From Metopolophium dirhodum (lineage: Eukaryota > Arthropoda > Insecta > Hemiptera > Aphididae), in the NCBI RefSeq assembly GCF_019925205.1, contig NC_083566.1, positions 9,052,001 to 9,116,000 of the forward strand: DNA of 64,000 nt. Direction: 5' to 3'. The notes beneath the pieces were generated by a model, which did not search any database, had not been told where the DNA came from, and was given only the letters and a program-made list of their open reading frames with translations. The position numbers were made by a program, and so were the translations under genes. Below, in pieces: positions 24,545 to 35,496 of the stretch; position 1 is the first letter of the stretch, and each line of letters opens with the position of its first letter.

Positions 24545-26149
24545 ATAATAAGATCCCCACAACGTGGTTATGAAACAAAAGTTGTGCATTATCATTAAAA
24601 ATAATTGTTAGTACCTATTTAATTTTAATTTCAGAAAAATATAACATAATGTACAGTAACCAAACAGAGTGGAAAACTGTTCAAAATAATTTTCTATATG
24701 AATAATAATTATTTATTTTTATTTTTAATATTATGTAGATAGGTACACGACTATACGCCTACACCTAATCCACCTAATATAAAATACAACATATAAATTA
24801 AATCAAATTGTTATTGACACCTTCCTTCATAACAAATAATAATAATAACAGATTGGTAAACATCAAGCTTTTTCACAATTTTCCATTTTAAATGACTAAT
24901 TTATTTATTTTTATTTTTAAATAATACCAGTACCATCAATCTACTTTTATCCTATATTAATACATCATCAATCGTTGACACATTTTCGATATCATTTTTT
25001 TAACCGTCATTCCTTGTCACTCAAAAGACCCATCTAAACATATACTAATGTATCATGGTGGGTTTTTCAGACCATCTAGGTTCCAATATTACACACATAT
25101 GTCAAAATTATCTCTTCGTGGGTATCCCATGATTTTGTTTTATTTGCACAGATTTTAATTAAATTCGAATGAATGGCACGCAACACTAGTCCAATATATA
25201 TACAACAAATACAATGTATTGGTTTGTTTGTATAATAAAATGTAACTTTGAGCATATCAACAACGTAGCTTAGTCATCAGTCGTAAAATATATTACCTAC
25301 ATTTTATCAAACATATTATTTTCGTTCGTAGCTACCCTCGTAGTAAAAAAAAAACCATGCAGGTAAAATAATAATTAATATACGATTTCTATACAAAATT
25401 ATTTTATGTATTGATTCATTATTGGATGATTGGATGAAATCTAAGTTCAGGTTTTCCTGATTGTAATATATATAAAACTTAAATTCATATTTCCTGGTAA
25501 ATTTCATGTGCTAGCTTTTTGGAATGTGACAAATATCTTTCAAATGAACCGAGCATACAATCAGATGTCAGACATCGATTTTACTATACGCAAATATTAA
25601 AAATAGCAATTTAGCAACTAAAATTACCAAAATCAATTTAACTTAAATTAATTTCAACTTATCTTTTATGCTATACCAAACCGACCAACAACCAACCTAT
25701 TAACTCTTACAAGAGTTTATTTTAAGTTGAAATAATTTAATAACCTGATAAAATGAAAACCCAAATGTTCATAACACAAATAGACCAATAAAAAGGGTTA
25801 ACGCTATAATATCGCAACATTTAAAATTGTACGTGAGTCCTATGAGATCTTAAATTAAGCACCTATAGTATTTTTATTTTTATTTTAGAACTACTAGTAA
25901 AAACTATGATAGTTCGACAATTACAATATTAAAATTACATGATTAAAGTATATGATAATATTTGACATACAATAAAATAGGTAAGAATAATAATCGACAT
26001 TTATATATAGTCATAAAGTATAGTACCTAAAGAAGCCAATTAAGGCAGATACAAAAAATTAATTGATACATAAGTAGGTATGATAAGCTAAACGGAAATA
26101 ATAATTAAGTAATGCGATAAACAGAAATAGTTGGTTGAACTATGGAGTA
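24545..26149. other. AT-rich non-coding stretch
   Basis: No gene recognised. Confidence 0.5.
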
Positions 26150-26765
26150 AAACGTTTTTGCAGTACATCAGTGAGGAGAGATATTAGTGGCCCAATTACA
26201 GAATTTAAGTTGGTGATAAATTGAGATAACATTGTATTGTGACGATTTATATTGTAGGATTATTATTAGCGGCCGCTTCTGCATAATATGATGTTGCTTG
26301 GGGCTTGGCTTGAGCGTCCGAGATCACGGTTGGAGGAGCGTTTGGGGAAGTCTTGAGTTTATTTTTAAGTATCTTTTTGTAAGTTGGGCAGCCTTTATAT
26401 TTTGGGGTGTACTCACCTGGCTGGAGAGTCCTTTGATTTATTGCATGATTCCGAGAGGTGTTCTTCCCCACATTTAACACAACGTGGAAAGTAGTAGCAA
26501 AAACTCCGGGTATGCCCATAAGTCTGACATACTTATGGCACTGAGGTGGTCCTTTGGGTGGGTATGGTTTTTCGACTACTATTTTGGTGTTAAGAAGAAA
26601 TTCAATTTTGTAAATATCCAAGTTATTTGTATTCGTCTTGATATCGACGAAAAAGAGTGGCAGGGGTGTTTTGTCGGAAAAACGTTTGATGTTGTGAACG
26701 TTGGAGACGTGGTGTCCCAAATCAGAAAGACCGGCAATGATGTCTTCATGTGTAGTAACCTATAA
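26150..26765 (-). pseudogene. ORF1 (gag-like) relic of a Jockey-like LINE
   Basis: On the minus strand the frame reads a gag-like RNA-binding region (PLPLFFVDIK, then EKPYPPKGPPQCHK), then a zinc-knuckle region, then YKGCPTYKKI, and a C-terminal stretch resembling SYYAEAAANNN. ORF1 proteins of this clade package the LINE RNA. After QCHK the continuous frame loses the knuckle. The expected residues (YGHTRSFC, RCVKCGEEH) appear in a neighbouring frame over about 40 codons, after which the original frame resumes. Two compensating indels therefore bracket the knuckle. No reverse transcriptase follows, so the copy is truncated at both ends. Confidence 0.85.
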
Positions 26766-29700
26766 TATTAATATATGATTCAAATTAATTCCCAGTACCT
26801 ACATAAAAAAAATATGTCTTATTTTGGAGAGCAAACACTTCGCATAATTAAAATCCTTATTTTAACCATTATATTATTATGTTGTACAATATATTATTGT
26901 CGGTCGTTTCTCATAAAGTTATTTTTTCATCGAATAAAATGGGCTTATTTTTTGCCTTTGTTTTTTTTCATTTCCAATTCCACAACACTATCGTATTCTT
27001 TGTTGTCGTCGTAGTCGTCGTCCTCCACATCCACACACATCCATCGCCATAATGTACTTATTCCATTTGAAATGGCTCCCACGTCACACATAAAACGCGC
27101 CCGTCCATTAGTCTTCTGTTTTTGTATGCACGCGCATGTCGTGATTGGTGGGGTGGGACTTTCACATGTATAGAAAACCAATGTGTGTGTGGGGGATATC
27201 GCAAGTTTCAGTAGGATATTCAGTAAAAATCCGTTCGAATTAACAACAAACGGCATTTTTGTACAGTGGAACAACGAGCGCTTGAACATGCCGGTTTTCG
27301 GTAATCAACAGTGATTTATAACTTAGCTGCGTCGTATATTAAAAAAAAAAAATAATAATAACAATAAGAGGCGTGTCACCCATGACAACGAAAACAAAAG
27401 GCTCCGACGGAACCAGACCTTTGATGTGCGCAAAAGCCTGACGCGACATCGGTAACTGCAGCTATTAAATATTATGATGGTTTAATCCTATAGCTAGTTG
27501 ATTATAATATACCTATTATATTGTGTATTGCAGTGGGCGTGTTTTCCTGATCATATTCAAACACGCTCGCGCGGAGACGTATTGAATTTATCTTCAGTTA
27601 TTATCTACGCTGTATATATTTTAATGTTAATTATAATAATTATAAAAAAAAAAACCATTGTATTTTGACCATGCATTACAATAATGTTGCACAGCACGAA
27701 CGGTTCGTCAAAATTATTACATATTTTAAACACAAGAAATGCAAAAATAGAACGAAAGACATGTTTTTAGTACGAGACACTCATTATTTTACAATGTTAT
27801 TGAAATAAAACAAAAAATCGTTTGTAATTGACTCGATAAAAAATACATAAATAAATAGTTAGGTACGTGATTAAATCGATAGAACATTGTTTATTTTTGT
27901 ACGAAAATAATAGTTGATTTTATTTATTTTCCCAAGCAAATATAAAAATTTATAATTTATGAGATATTATGTGGTTCAATAGAATAATATTATACAACAT
28001 TAGGTCATTTCTTTAAGTATAATTTTTTTTTTTAACAGACCTTATTACAGCCAGTGCAAAGAGTATCATTGGTTACATACAATCAATACTAAGTACTACT
28101 TATATACATATAATAGAATTTCAACACAGTATCGTAATACCTACAATTATAATATATTATGTTGTCCCGTTAAACTTTTACTATTTAATACATAATTTGT
28201 AATCCCGTTAATTATTAATATTATTATTTTTATTTACTGATTTTGATCAGTCAATATTATTCATTAACTAATGAAATCTAAATTGATTTATCATCCAGTC
28301 ATCGAGACTCAAATTTCCCATGAATACATACTTATTTTATAATGACTTTATGAAGTTTTAATAATGACGTGTGCAAGTAAGTGAAATCTATAAACTCCCT
28401 GGCATATATTTTAAAAATTAAAATGCAAAAGCAAAAACCAGGGTATTTTTTAAACATTAAAATCTTAACTAATATATAAGATTACTAAAATGAATGCCTA
28501 TTAAGAACAGCAGTGATGAGTGTCTGCCATTTTTTTCGCTTTGCTTTGTTATAGTAGATTCCATTTAATGTGAAATTCATTAAATACTTGTATAATATTA
28601 TCTATAAATCGTCAAAATAATAACAATCGTAACCTAACCTACAATAGTTGTGGTAAATGCTTCATAGTTGACGACATAAGTACAATTTCTCATGCGTCTA
28701 GTAAAAATGTTATGTCGTATACTAATATACTAACATGTGTATTTGCGCATCAGTTGTCACGTCTTGTCAGTGTGTGTGTATATTATTATATATATATAAA
28801 GACGACTTGGACATTTAACGTGAAAACGAAGAACCATCGTTAGTCATCCCTTCAAAACCTTCATTTGTCAAAACTTACACAATAATTATTTACTTTTTTC
28901 TCGGTCATTTCAATATTGCACTCTAAATGAATTTATGCTTTATGTTCATACTGTAAAAATTCAATAATTTGGATGAGAAACAAGAGTATGATACTAAGCA
29001 ATAAGTAATAACTTATCTAAAAATAAACAACAGATATTTCATATTTACAAAATAAAAATAATATAACGTCTTCCAAGTTACAGGATATTAATTTATTTAG
29101 ACAATTTTTTAGTTATATTTAATAAAAATACATAAAATCACAATTGAAATTACGGGTAATCTAATAATAATTTTGATATTATGTATTTTAAGAATAAATT
29201 GCAATACTAAATACAAAATTGTATAGGTACCAACCAACTTGTAGTATCATTAGGAAAATTCAAAATAGTGAAAACGTTCCGTATTATATACGACTATAAA
29301 ATCAATACTAATGTAGGTACTTAGAGATAATTATAAAGTACATTACCTATATTAATAACTATGAATAGCTAATTGTCTTTCGAAAAGTATAAATTAATAA
29401 CATACATAACTATAGGTAAGTACATACTTAGATCCTACAGATTTCTATACTTTTATCAGTTATTGTATGGATGCAATGAGTAATAATAAAATTAATAAAT
29501 ATTTGTTCAGCAAGTGACAAATGGAAAATCAAAATATATATTATACTATCGCACCTCTAGAACACGACTGCCACAACTCAAAATGTATCAATTTTGAGTT
29601 CTGGCTACTTTTGAATAGTGACACAATAGTTCTATAAAATGTAAGAACGTCACATTCAATAATATAATTTTTCATTTAGCCACTAAAAATATGTGTCACT

Positions 29701-31816
29701 GTATTGAATTATGGAATTTGTAGCTAATTTTCAAAGCAAGAGAACCATATTTACTTTATGGCAGTACCTATGCTTATTTTAATTTATCCAATTAATCACT
29801 GAAATGAAAATACAAGACTGCCTTATTTCGATTTGTGGTGTTCTTGTACTAGATAAAATGTAATCATCGTGTGATATGTTGAGTGCTAAACAGCAATATT
29901 TAGAGTTATGGTGGTATTACATTTTATAATTTGTTATATTGCAGCTACAATATGAAATTCAATAATGCCATATTTTAGTATATGGCTGTCCTAAAATACA
30001 TAGCTTGAGGTTACTCCTGTTTGAGAAATGAGACAGAGTATAATAGGTGTATGCCTAATGCCTATTGAAACTAAATATTAATTTGATAAAAATGAGCTTA
30101 TACTGTTTATATTACACTATCATCATTAGCTAACATAGCAATAATGAAATATAATTCATTATTATGACTAATCTTTATTACCCTGGTGTAACATTAATTT
30201 TTCCGCATTCCTATATCGGCGCGAGTCGTTTCAGCTCATTTGTAGAAGCTGCGCCGGCGCCAACATAATATTATACAGTTTATGACTCGACGTACGCATA
30301 GATAACGGTATGGATACATGTGCTTAAGGGGAAACGAAAAACCATTTTCGAAATGCCACCACAGGGTACAGCTTTGAAAATGTTATTTGGAAAATCGAAT
30401 AAAAAGGGTAATGCATGATCGTTATTTTAACACGACAGAGGTCATGTATTATAATATATTGATATTTGACAGGAAAAGTTAGTTCAGCGCCGTACACAGT
30501 TGTTGCTACCAAACATATTAAATAAATATATCGGCATTGACGTGAACGTAAACTTACCTACGTTTAGTGCAGTATCGTCCTTTTGCGTACCTCAAAATCA
30601 GGCGTCGAGTTAACCTTATATATATATATACATAATATATAAGTGTATAAATGTATAATACCTGACGGCTGACGGAAACAAAGTTCTCGGAGTAGAAAAA
30701 CGGCTGTCAACACGATAGAATGATGGAAATAAAAAAATCCAATTTCAAAATATATTGTTCCCTCTCATTCTCAAACAGCAGCGCTTTTAAAATATTATAC
30801 ATTTTTATATGTGGACTGCATACTTAGGTTTAAAGGACCGGGAAATGTAAATAATTTAATATTAATTTGAAAATCGACTCGACAGCTATATCGGGCTACG
30901 ACACGCATGCGTATACGTTAACCCGCATTCGACGTCACGTTGTAGATAGATTGCATTTTTGGCACAAACGCAAACCCGTTCATCCGTTACGATTTAGGCG
31001 GAGTAATTTACCAGAAAAATAAAAGGAGAAAAAAAATGTGCAGGGTCGATTTTTCCAACGATTGCGTGTACCAGAACACAGTAGGTTTTTACCTTCCTAT
31101 TTTCAATTGTGAAAGGCATCGAAAAACTAACGAACGTTAGTGTAGTACATAATATATGTATTGTATTTGCTTTGTCTGTGAAGTCTCAACAGTGTATTAT
31201 AATATAGTATACACAACACTGTTGGTAGTATCTGAGTCATCTTTGAGTGCCATGTTTTTTTTCTACTTATATTTTCATCATGCCCTGTCGATGCGACGGT
31301 GTAGAAAACTCGCAGCATACAACGTTCAACTACGTTCTAGAAACGACTAATATTGGCTCGCCGTATATTCCCTATGTACAGTCTGAACATAATAGCGGTT
31401 TCAATGTAGCGTAGTATAGGAATTCTCATGTGGCTGCAGCTACTGTTGGACCGGAGCAGCAGAAGCGGTCTTTGAACGATGTACAAAACAAAAAAGAACA
31501 AAACATTCCGAGGAACGTCATCTAAAAACAATAAGGATAATTTATTGTAAGACTGTGAAATATTTTTTTTTATAATTGTGTAATGTCCATCGTACGCATT
31601 CGTAGTTTATACATTGATTAAATTACTAGTAAATTAAATCAATAGTTTGTACCTATGTTAATATATTTAATTTGTAAAATGAGTCGATGCGCCCGTTAGC
31701 CTGCAATTCCTATTAACGGCTGAAACTACAAGCTTAAAAAATAAATAATAATTTAGACAATTATACATTTTAGCGACTCAGAATCAAGAATAATTTATTT
31801 TGAAAATAATAAAAAA
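26766..31816. other. Long non-coding stretch, no gene recognised
   Basis: GC-richer, CpG-containing patches at about 26990-27450 and 30190-31120 stand out. The first contains GTC/CCA simple repeats, and its 114-codon minus-strand frame (26945-27289) resembles nothing I know. A TATA-like TATATATATAAAG lies near 28787-28801. A hairpin with AACTCAAAATTG-like arms lies near 29576-29602. Otherwise AT-rich. Confidence 0.45.
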
Positions 31817-31818
31817 AA

Positions 31819-33312
31819 GGTGGATAAGTGGATGTCGCTCTGCTGTACAGTAGGTTACAAGTGGGTCACTGTAATGGATGGTGTTAAATTTGAATTCAAT
31901 GATATAATATCATTGTATAAGAAAAACGATTCTGAGCGAAAACGGTCAGTCACCCTATGATATTACCAAGTATATTTGATGATATTATTGTGAATAAAGT
32001 AATTTATATATAACCTATTAACGTGGAGCCTTGTTTTAAATTTTCAATCCTTAGCCATAAAAGTTAAACATTTTATAAATTTTTAACCACAAAATAATTA
32101 ATAAATTATAAATTTGATAAATGTTGTCAAAATTTGAACTTTAAATGCTTATAAAAAAAAATTGTGCATATGTATTTTTAATATTTTTCAACTGCTATTA
32201 AAACGATATATCAGGAGTCTAATATTAAATTTTCACGCTTTTTTACCCAACAAATAAAAATTTATTGATATTTATAGAAAAAAAAACTAAAAAAATTGAA
32301 AACTGACAATGTCCGTAAACAGCTCAAAAAGAGTCAAAATATTTTCAACATTTTATGGTGTATATAAAATGCTAATATAAACATTCAGTGAAATTTTCAA
32401 GTATCTACAGTCATTCGTTTTTTAATTACAATAAAATAAGAAAATTGTTACATGAGAAATCGAGTAAATATCAAATGTTGTAAAAATATAAATTTCAGAC
32501 GCTCATAAAAATTTAATTTAAGTTTCTTCTAGACATTTTTTTTTTGATAAAGGTAGACAAACTTATGAGTAATCTTATATTACATTTTCAAATCTTAGAT
32601 TTAAAAAGAAAAATTTTTATGAATTCTCATCAAAATAATTTGCTATTTTTCGTGATTTTTCCGTATTTTGTCAAAATTTGAACTTTAAATGCTTATAATT
32701 AAAAACTGTGACTAAGGATTTTTAATTTTTTTCATCTGCCTTTGAAACAATAAACTAGGAGCCTTCTATTAAATTTTCAAGCTTTTTTACTCAACAGATA
32801 AAATTTTATTGATATTTATAGAAAAAAAATTTAAAAAAACTGAAAACTGACAATGTCCGTAAACAGTTCAAAAAAAGTCAAATTATTTTCAAAATTGTAT
32901 TGTGTATAGAAAATGCAAATATAAACAACCAGTGAAAATTTCATGCATCTATGGTCATTTGTTTTAGAGTTACACCAATAACCAAAATCGATTTTGTTAA
33001 AAATCGATTTTGCGTAAAAATTCCCGTTTTTCCTTAATTTTTCTTTTGTTTTTCACATCGCTTTTGAAAACTACTGGGAAATTAAAATTTTGACCTCCCC
33101 AATGCACCAACGATATTCACTTTCCCATCGAACAAGATACTGAAGTCGAAAATCGAAGCATTATTTCGACTACTTATCGTGTACACAGACACAAAAATAA
33201 AAAAATGAAAATAAAAATAAAAAAAAAAATAAAAAAAAAATAAAAAAAAAAATAAAAAAAAAAAACACACATCATTGTAAAATCAATACATTCATCGTTT
33301 CACTCAGAATCT
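31819..33312 (+). repeat. Long copy of the GATTCTGAG dispersed repeat family (about 1.5 kb)
   Basis: Left part: GGATGTCGCTCTGCTGTACA, then AACGATTCTGAGCGAAAACG (about 31924-31943). Right part: GACTACTTATCGTGTACAC, an A-rich microsatellite (about 33194-33264), then CATCGTTTCACTCAGAATCT. The motif GATTCTGAG near the left and its complement CTCAGAATC at the right are inverted relative to each other. Both ends also occur in the 42-kb copy, which supports treating them as the family termini. No protein is encoded and the superfamily is unknown. Other partial copies lie at 15.0, 22.9, 38.9, 40.6-41.3, 45.3-45.9, 46.3-46.5, 47.6-47.8 and possibly 59.3-59.6 kb. Confidence 0.8.
32126..32973 (+). repeat. 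Diverged direct duplication inside the 1.5-kb repeat (period 544 bp)
   Basis: The block 32126-32429 (starting GTCAAAATTTGAACTTTAAA) recurs at 32670-32973 with substitutions but the same order, including GAAAACTGACAATGTCCGTA. The offset is 544 bp at both the beginning and the end. Confidence 0.88.
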
Positions 33313-33381
33313 AAAAATTGACAGTATGACGTAAAGACCATGATATATTGAGAAACCTAAGTGTTTGAATAAATAATCAGT

Positions 33382-33551
33382 CAGGGGCGGACTGCCTAGG
33401 GTGACAGGTGTGCGATTCCCATCGGGACCTGGCGAAAATTTGGACTGCTTGAATAAATTTGGGCCGATACCTTATGAATAATTTATTATTAGGCCAAAAT
33501 TGGGCCGAATTTTCTGTTATTCCGGGGCATTTTTTTCCCAGTCCACCCCTA
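33382..33551. mobile_element. hAT-like MITE (CAGGGGCGGACTG termini)
   Basis: A 170-bp sequence beginning CAGGGGCGGACTG and ending with a near complement (CAGTCCACCCCTA). The interior contains GGGCCGA motifs. The CAGGGGCGGACT terminus is common among insect and vertebrate hAT MITEs. A clean 8-bp duplication was not found, so the ends may be off by a few bases. Confidence 0.75.
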
Positions 33552-33837
33552 ACCAGGTCAAAACATTTATTGTATTTGAAAAGGACTCTAAAATACAGTT
33601 TTAACAGCGCGAGCGTTTGCTAAGATTTCTCATTTATTTGTATCCATAGATTAGGGAAACACTTGGGAAAACTACTGAGATAAAAAAATAACCTTTTTGT
33701 AGTACCAAATAGATATCTAATCCATTAATAAGGTTTTATAAAACATTTGAAATTTGTTTACCATCAGAAAAAATAACTTTTTTGAAAATCAAAATAATAA
33801 GTAATAGTTTTATATATTATTATATAGGTCGTATATA

Positions 33838-33982
33838 CATGGTGATTTCCTTAGCATATTCACCTCCCCCCACCTTTATCCTTTAATAATGCATATTTTA
33901 TCCAAATTCTGAAGTTTTGAATTTAGGATAAATAGCATTATTAAAATAAATGGAGAATGAGCATGCTTGGTAAATCACCCTG
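33838..33982. mobile_element. Mariner-like MITE, 145 bp
   Basis: The left CATGGTGATTTCC and right GGTAAATCACCCTG ends are inverted repeats extending inward through AGCAT..TCA. TA dinucleotides flank at 33836-33837 and 33983-33984. The interior has a second inverted pair (AAATTCTGAAGTTTTGAATTT). A related half (GAGCATACTTGGTGAAAA) lies near 45605. Confidence 0.82.
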
Positions 33983-35196
33983 TAAACCTATAGACGCTTA
34001 TTGATGATATTTTACCAATCGTTTTTGTCATTTTCAAACTTACAAATGGGATATTTTTATCAAAATTCGTAGTTTCAAAGTCCAAATTAGTTTTTTAAAT
34101 CTATATAATATTGTTATGACTTTTATAGTTTCATCGATACATCAACTGTTTCTCATAAACTTTCAATACTTAAATATTGAATGTTATATTGTTATCGGTA
34201 AGATGAAAAATAAATTATTAGTCGAGCTATCAAAAAAAAAAATCTATACTTTTGATTAACGGTCCAGTAAAAATGATTTTTATTATTTTGTTGTAATTTA
34301 AAAAATATTAAAGCTAGGGGACTAGAAACATTTCCTGATTACTTATAATATTATTTTCTATAGGTACGCAATGAAGTTTTCAAACTATTTATATTCATTT
34401 TAAATCATTTATACTTACTATGAACATATTTTTACCGATCTATTGTACGTCGGTATTGACTTTTGAGTTACTAATATTGATATTATATAATTAAAATTAT
34501 TCTATAATGTATGAGATATTTTTAGTCAAATAAATTTCAACCTAGCAAATTACCAATAAAAAAACAAATTAGTTATTAGTAATAGTAATATAAATAAATT
34601 ATAAAATATCCTTAAAAGTAAAGACTTTGAAACCTACTATACACAGAACAGCAGAAAGACTTTTCTGATTTTTTCTTAATTATTATTTTAACTTCAAGCC
34701 AAAAATTATTGAAGTGAATTTAATAATTGATAGCGAAACATAATGATTCAAGGATTAATGTATAATGACACTAACGAGACATAACAATAATGGATGATTT
34801 TATTCACATTGTTTTTTTCCGAGTGCTCTTGAGAAATTCATTGAAAAATGGCATAGAAGGGTTAATGGCATAGTATAATATAATAGAAGTTATTATAGTA
34901 TAGAATATCGATTTCACATTACAGATAAATGGGATGTTGTTTTTAATGTGAATCAGCTTATATATTTATAATACGTATGTCCTATATCTTAAATTGATGT
35001 ATCATGTTATATTTAACAATTTTAGTACCTATTATATTAGAATGTATACGTACATACATATATTAATTTATAAATATTTTAAAATGAATTCACCTATACC
35101 TACTCCATAATTTGAAAAACATTATGAACATCAAATTCTTAAAGGAAACTAATCGTTTTAATTTTAAATAAACTCTCGAGTTAAAAATGTCTGTAT
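33983..35196. other. AT-rich non-coding stretch
   Basis: No gene or defined repeat recognised. Confidence 0.5.
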
Positions 35197-35208
35197 AAAT
35201 ATCTACTT

Positions 35209-35484
35209 TTTTTTGTGTTGAGGCTTCGACAACTGAGGTCATTAGCCTGTGTAACCGTGGGGGAGGGTACTGTAGGTTTTTAACATGTGCGTGTATTTGT
35301 TTTTGGCAGAATTTTTAAGTGGGCTCCCGTAGGTATCTGCCATGCCCGGGTGGGGGATGACGGCCTCAGCTCTCTCTGGACACCGTGACTGCCCGAAAAA
35401 AAATGCCACCCGTGGTCGAATTTGAACCAGCAACGGTGCGAGTTGCAACCGACTCCTTAGTCCGCTCGGCCACTCCTTCCCCCC
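35209..35484 (-). mobile_element. tRNA-derived SINE with target-site duplication
   Basis: On the minus strand the head reads GAGTGGCCGAGCGGACTAAG, containing a perfect polymerase III A box TGGCCGAGCGG (35462-35472), and a B box GGTTCAAATTC (35418-35428). This resembles a Ser/Leu-type tRNA head. The tail ends in an A-run (T-run on the plus strand, to 35214). Twelve-base flanks 35197-35208 and 35485-35496 (AAATATCTACTT and AAATATCTTCTT) differ at one position and are the target-site duplication. About 276 bp, transcribed by polymerase III and mobilised by a LINE in trans. Confidence 0.92.
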
Positions 35485-35496
35485 AAATATCTTCTT

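Noticed and set aside
24336..24598. Overlapping 80-83-codon frames on both strands
   Set aside because: They are produced by the simple repeated interior of the CAGGGCTTG MITE.
26945..27289. 114-codon minus-strand frame with an acidic, Asp-rich C-terminus
   Set aside because: The acidic part comes from a GTC/GTA simple repeat. No family resemblance or splice context; kept only as part of a GC-rich patch.
28787..28870. TATA-like box followed by GC-richer sequence, possible promoter
   Set aside because: TATA-like strings are everywhere in this composition, and no downstream gene is visible.
33082..33270. Phe-rich 62-codon frame
   Set aside because: Encoded by an A/T microsatellite inside the dispersed repeat.
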